The notes below the pieces were generated by a model. It had not been told where the DNA came from and did not search any database. It saw nothing but the letters and a program-made list of their open reading frames with translations. Of a stretch of 64,000 bases of DNA, positions 63,895 to 64,000 are shown piece by piece. The stretch is from Alphaproteobacteria bacterium (GTDB lineage Bacteria; Pseudomonadota; Alphaproteobacteria; Caulobacterales; Caulobacteraceae): NCBI GenBank assembly GCA_025359785.1, contig JANYET010000015.1, positions 1-64,000 of the forward strand. Reading direction: 5' to 3'. The position numbers and the translations under genes are program-made. Positions within the stretch are counted from its first letter, which is position 1. Every line of letters begins with the position of its first letter.

Positions 63895-64000
63895 AGTTCC
63901 CAACCCGGCCGGTACTGCCGGCTGAGATATTTGTTGGCCTCGGGAAGGTTGGTGACCTTCCCCGCGACGCCGTCGTACTCGATGACATGGTCGGCCTGCA
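63891..64000 (-). CDS. Gfo/Idh/MocA family oxidoreductase, C-terminal end (cut by window edge)
   Basis: Reading the minus strand from the edge, the last 36 codons are [20 protein letters not shown] then [14 protein letters not shown] and a TGA that overlaps the GTG of the DUF1080 gene. This C-terminus (VIEYDGVxGKVTNxPEANKYLxRxYRxGW) is, from memory, typical of exported Gfo/Idh/MocA oxidoreductases that oxidise sugars at C3. The catalytic part lies outside the window, so the assignment rests on the tail and on the DUF1080 partner. Confidence 0.7.
   Translation of the reverse strand, partial: QADHVIEYDGVAGKVTNLPEANKYLSRQYRPGWEL

Overview
The window is a 64 kb stretch of a high-GC Gram-negative chromosome. 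The features point to an alphaproteobacterium of the Caulobacterales, most likely Phenylobacterium or Caulobacter. The evidence is three TonB-dependent receptors, four PEP-CTERM-tailed secreted proteins, TPR/sulfotransferase and Asp-hydroxylase genes beside a receptor, DUF6607, DUF1476, YccF, a purCSQ/purL arrangement and REP hairpins of the CTCCCCC...GGGGGAG type. The genus is inference. I see no rRNA, tRNA, CRISPR array, intact transposon, prophage or replication origin.

Left part (1-19.4 kb): a TonB receptor with a TPR gene behind it (minus) lies divergent from an Asp-hydroxylase/sulfotransferase fusion (plus). A PEP-CTERM protein and a Tat-signal aminotransferase follow, ending at a clear terminator. 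Next is a minus-strand iron unit: a heme-type TonB receptor with a near-consensus Fur box, followed by DUF6607. Further on are a redoxin / cytochrome c / copper-monooxygenase-like / EF-hand fusion, a TetR regulator, a TSUP exporter, a triple TonB-C-repeat protein, a phospholipase D, YccF and a flavin reductase.

Middle (19.4-34.4 kb): a complete potassium-uptake operon runs on the minus strand. Its order is a 27-residue membrane peptide, kdpF, kdpA, kdpB, kdpC, kdpD, kdpE, with stop/start overlaps at several junctions. Two PEP-CTERM proteins and a plus-strand double-HTH/alpha-beta-hydrolase fusion follow. Then come a second Kdp-like two-component pair (DUF4118 kinase plus OmpR regulator), a GST and the remnant of an antitoxin-like gene.

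Right part (34.4-64 kb): an MFS transporter and a large TonB receptor precede the purine genes purB, purC, purS and purQ, with two small non-purine ORFs translationally coupled between purS and purQ. Between purQ and purL lies about 16 kb of other genes. These are two small membrane proteins coupled to an exported DNA/RNA nuclease, a CocE-type hydrolase, a complete RND efflux operon (adaptor, pump, outer-membrane channel), an acyl-CoA dehydrogenase, a PEP-CTERM protein, a pair of amidohydrolases and an internally deleted HNH-endonuclease remnant. purL is followed by an overlapping D-threonine-aldolase-like gene. The edge holds DUF1080 and the end of a Gfo/Idh/MocA oxidoreductase on the minus strand.

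The most noteworthy items are the coupled membrane-protein/nuclease cassette, the double-HTH/hydrolase fusion with a direct repeat in front of it, the kdp leader micropeptide, the two multidomain fusions, and a REP pair that supplies the last codons of purB. Most very long antisense ORFs in the track are GC-driven shadows and are omitted.
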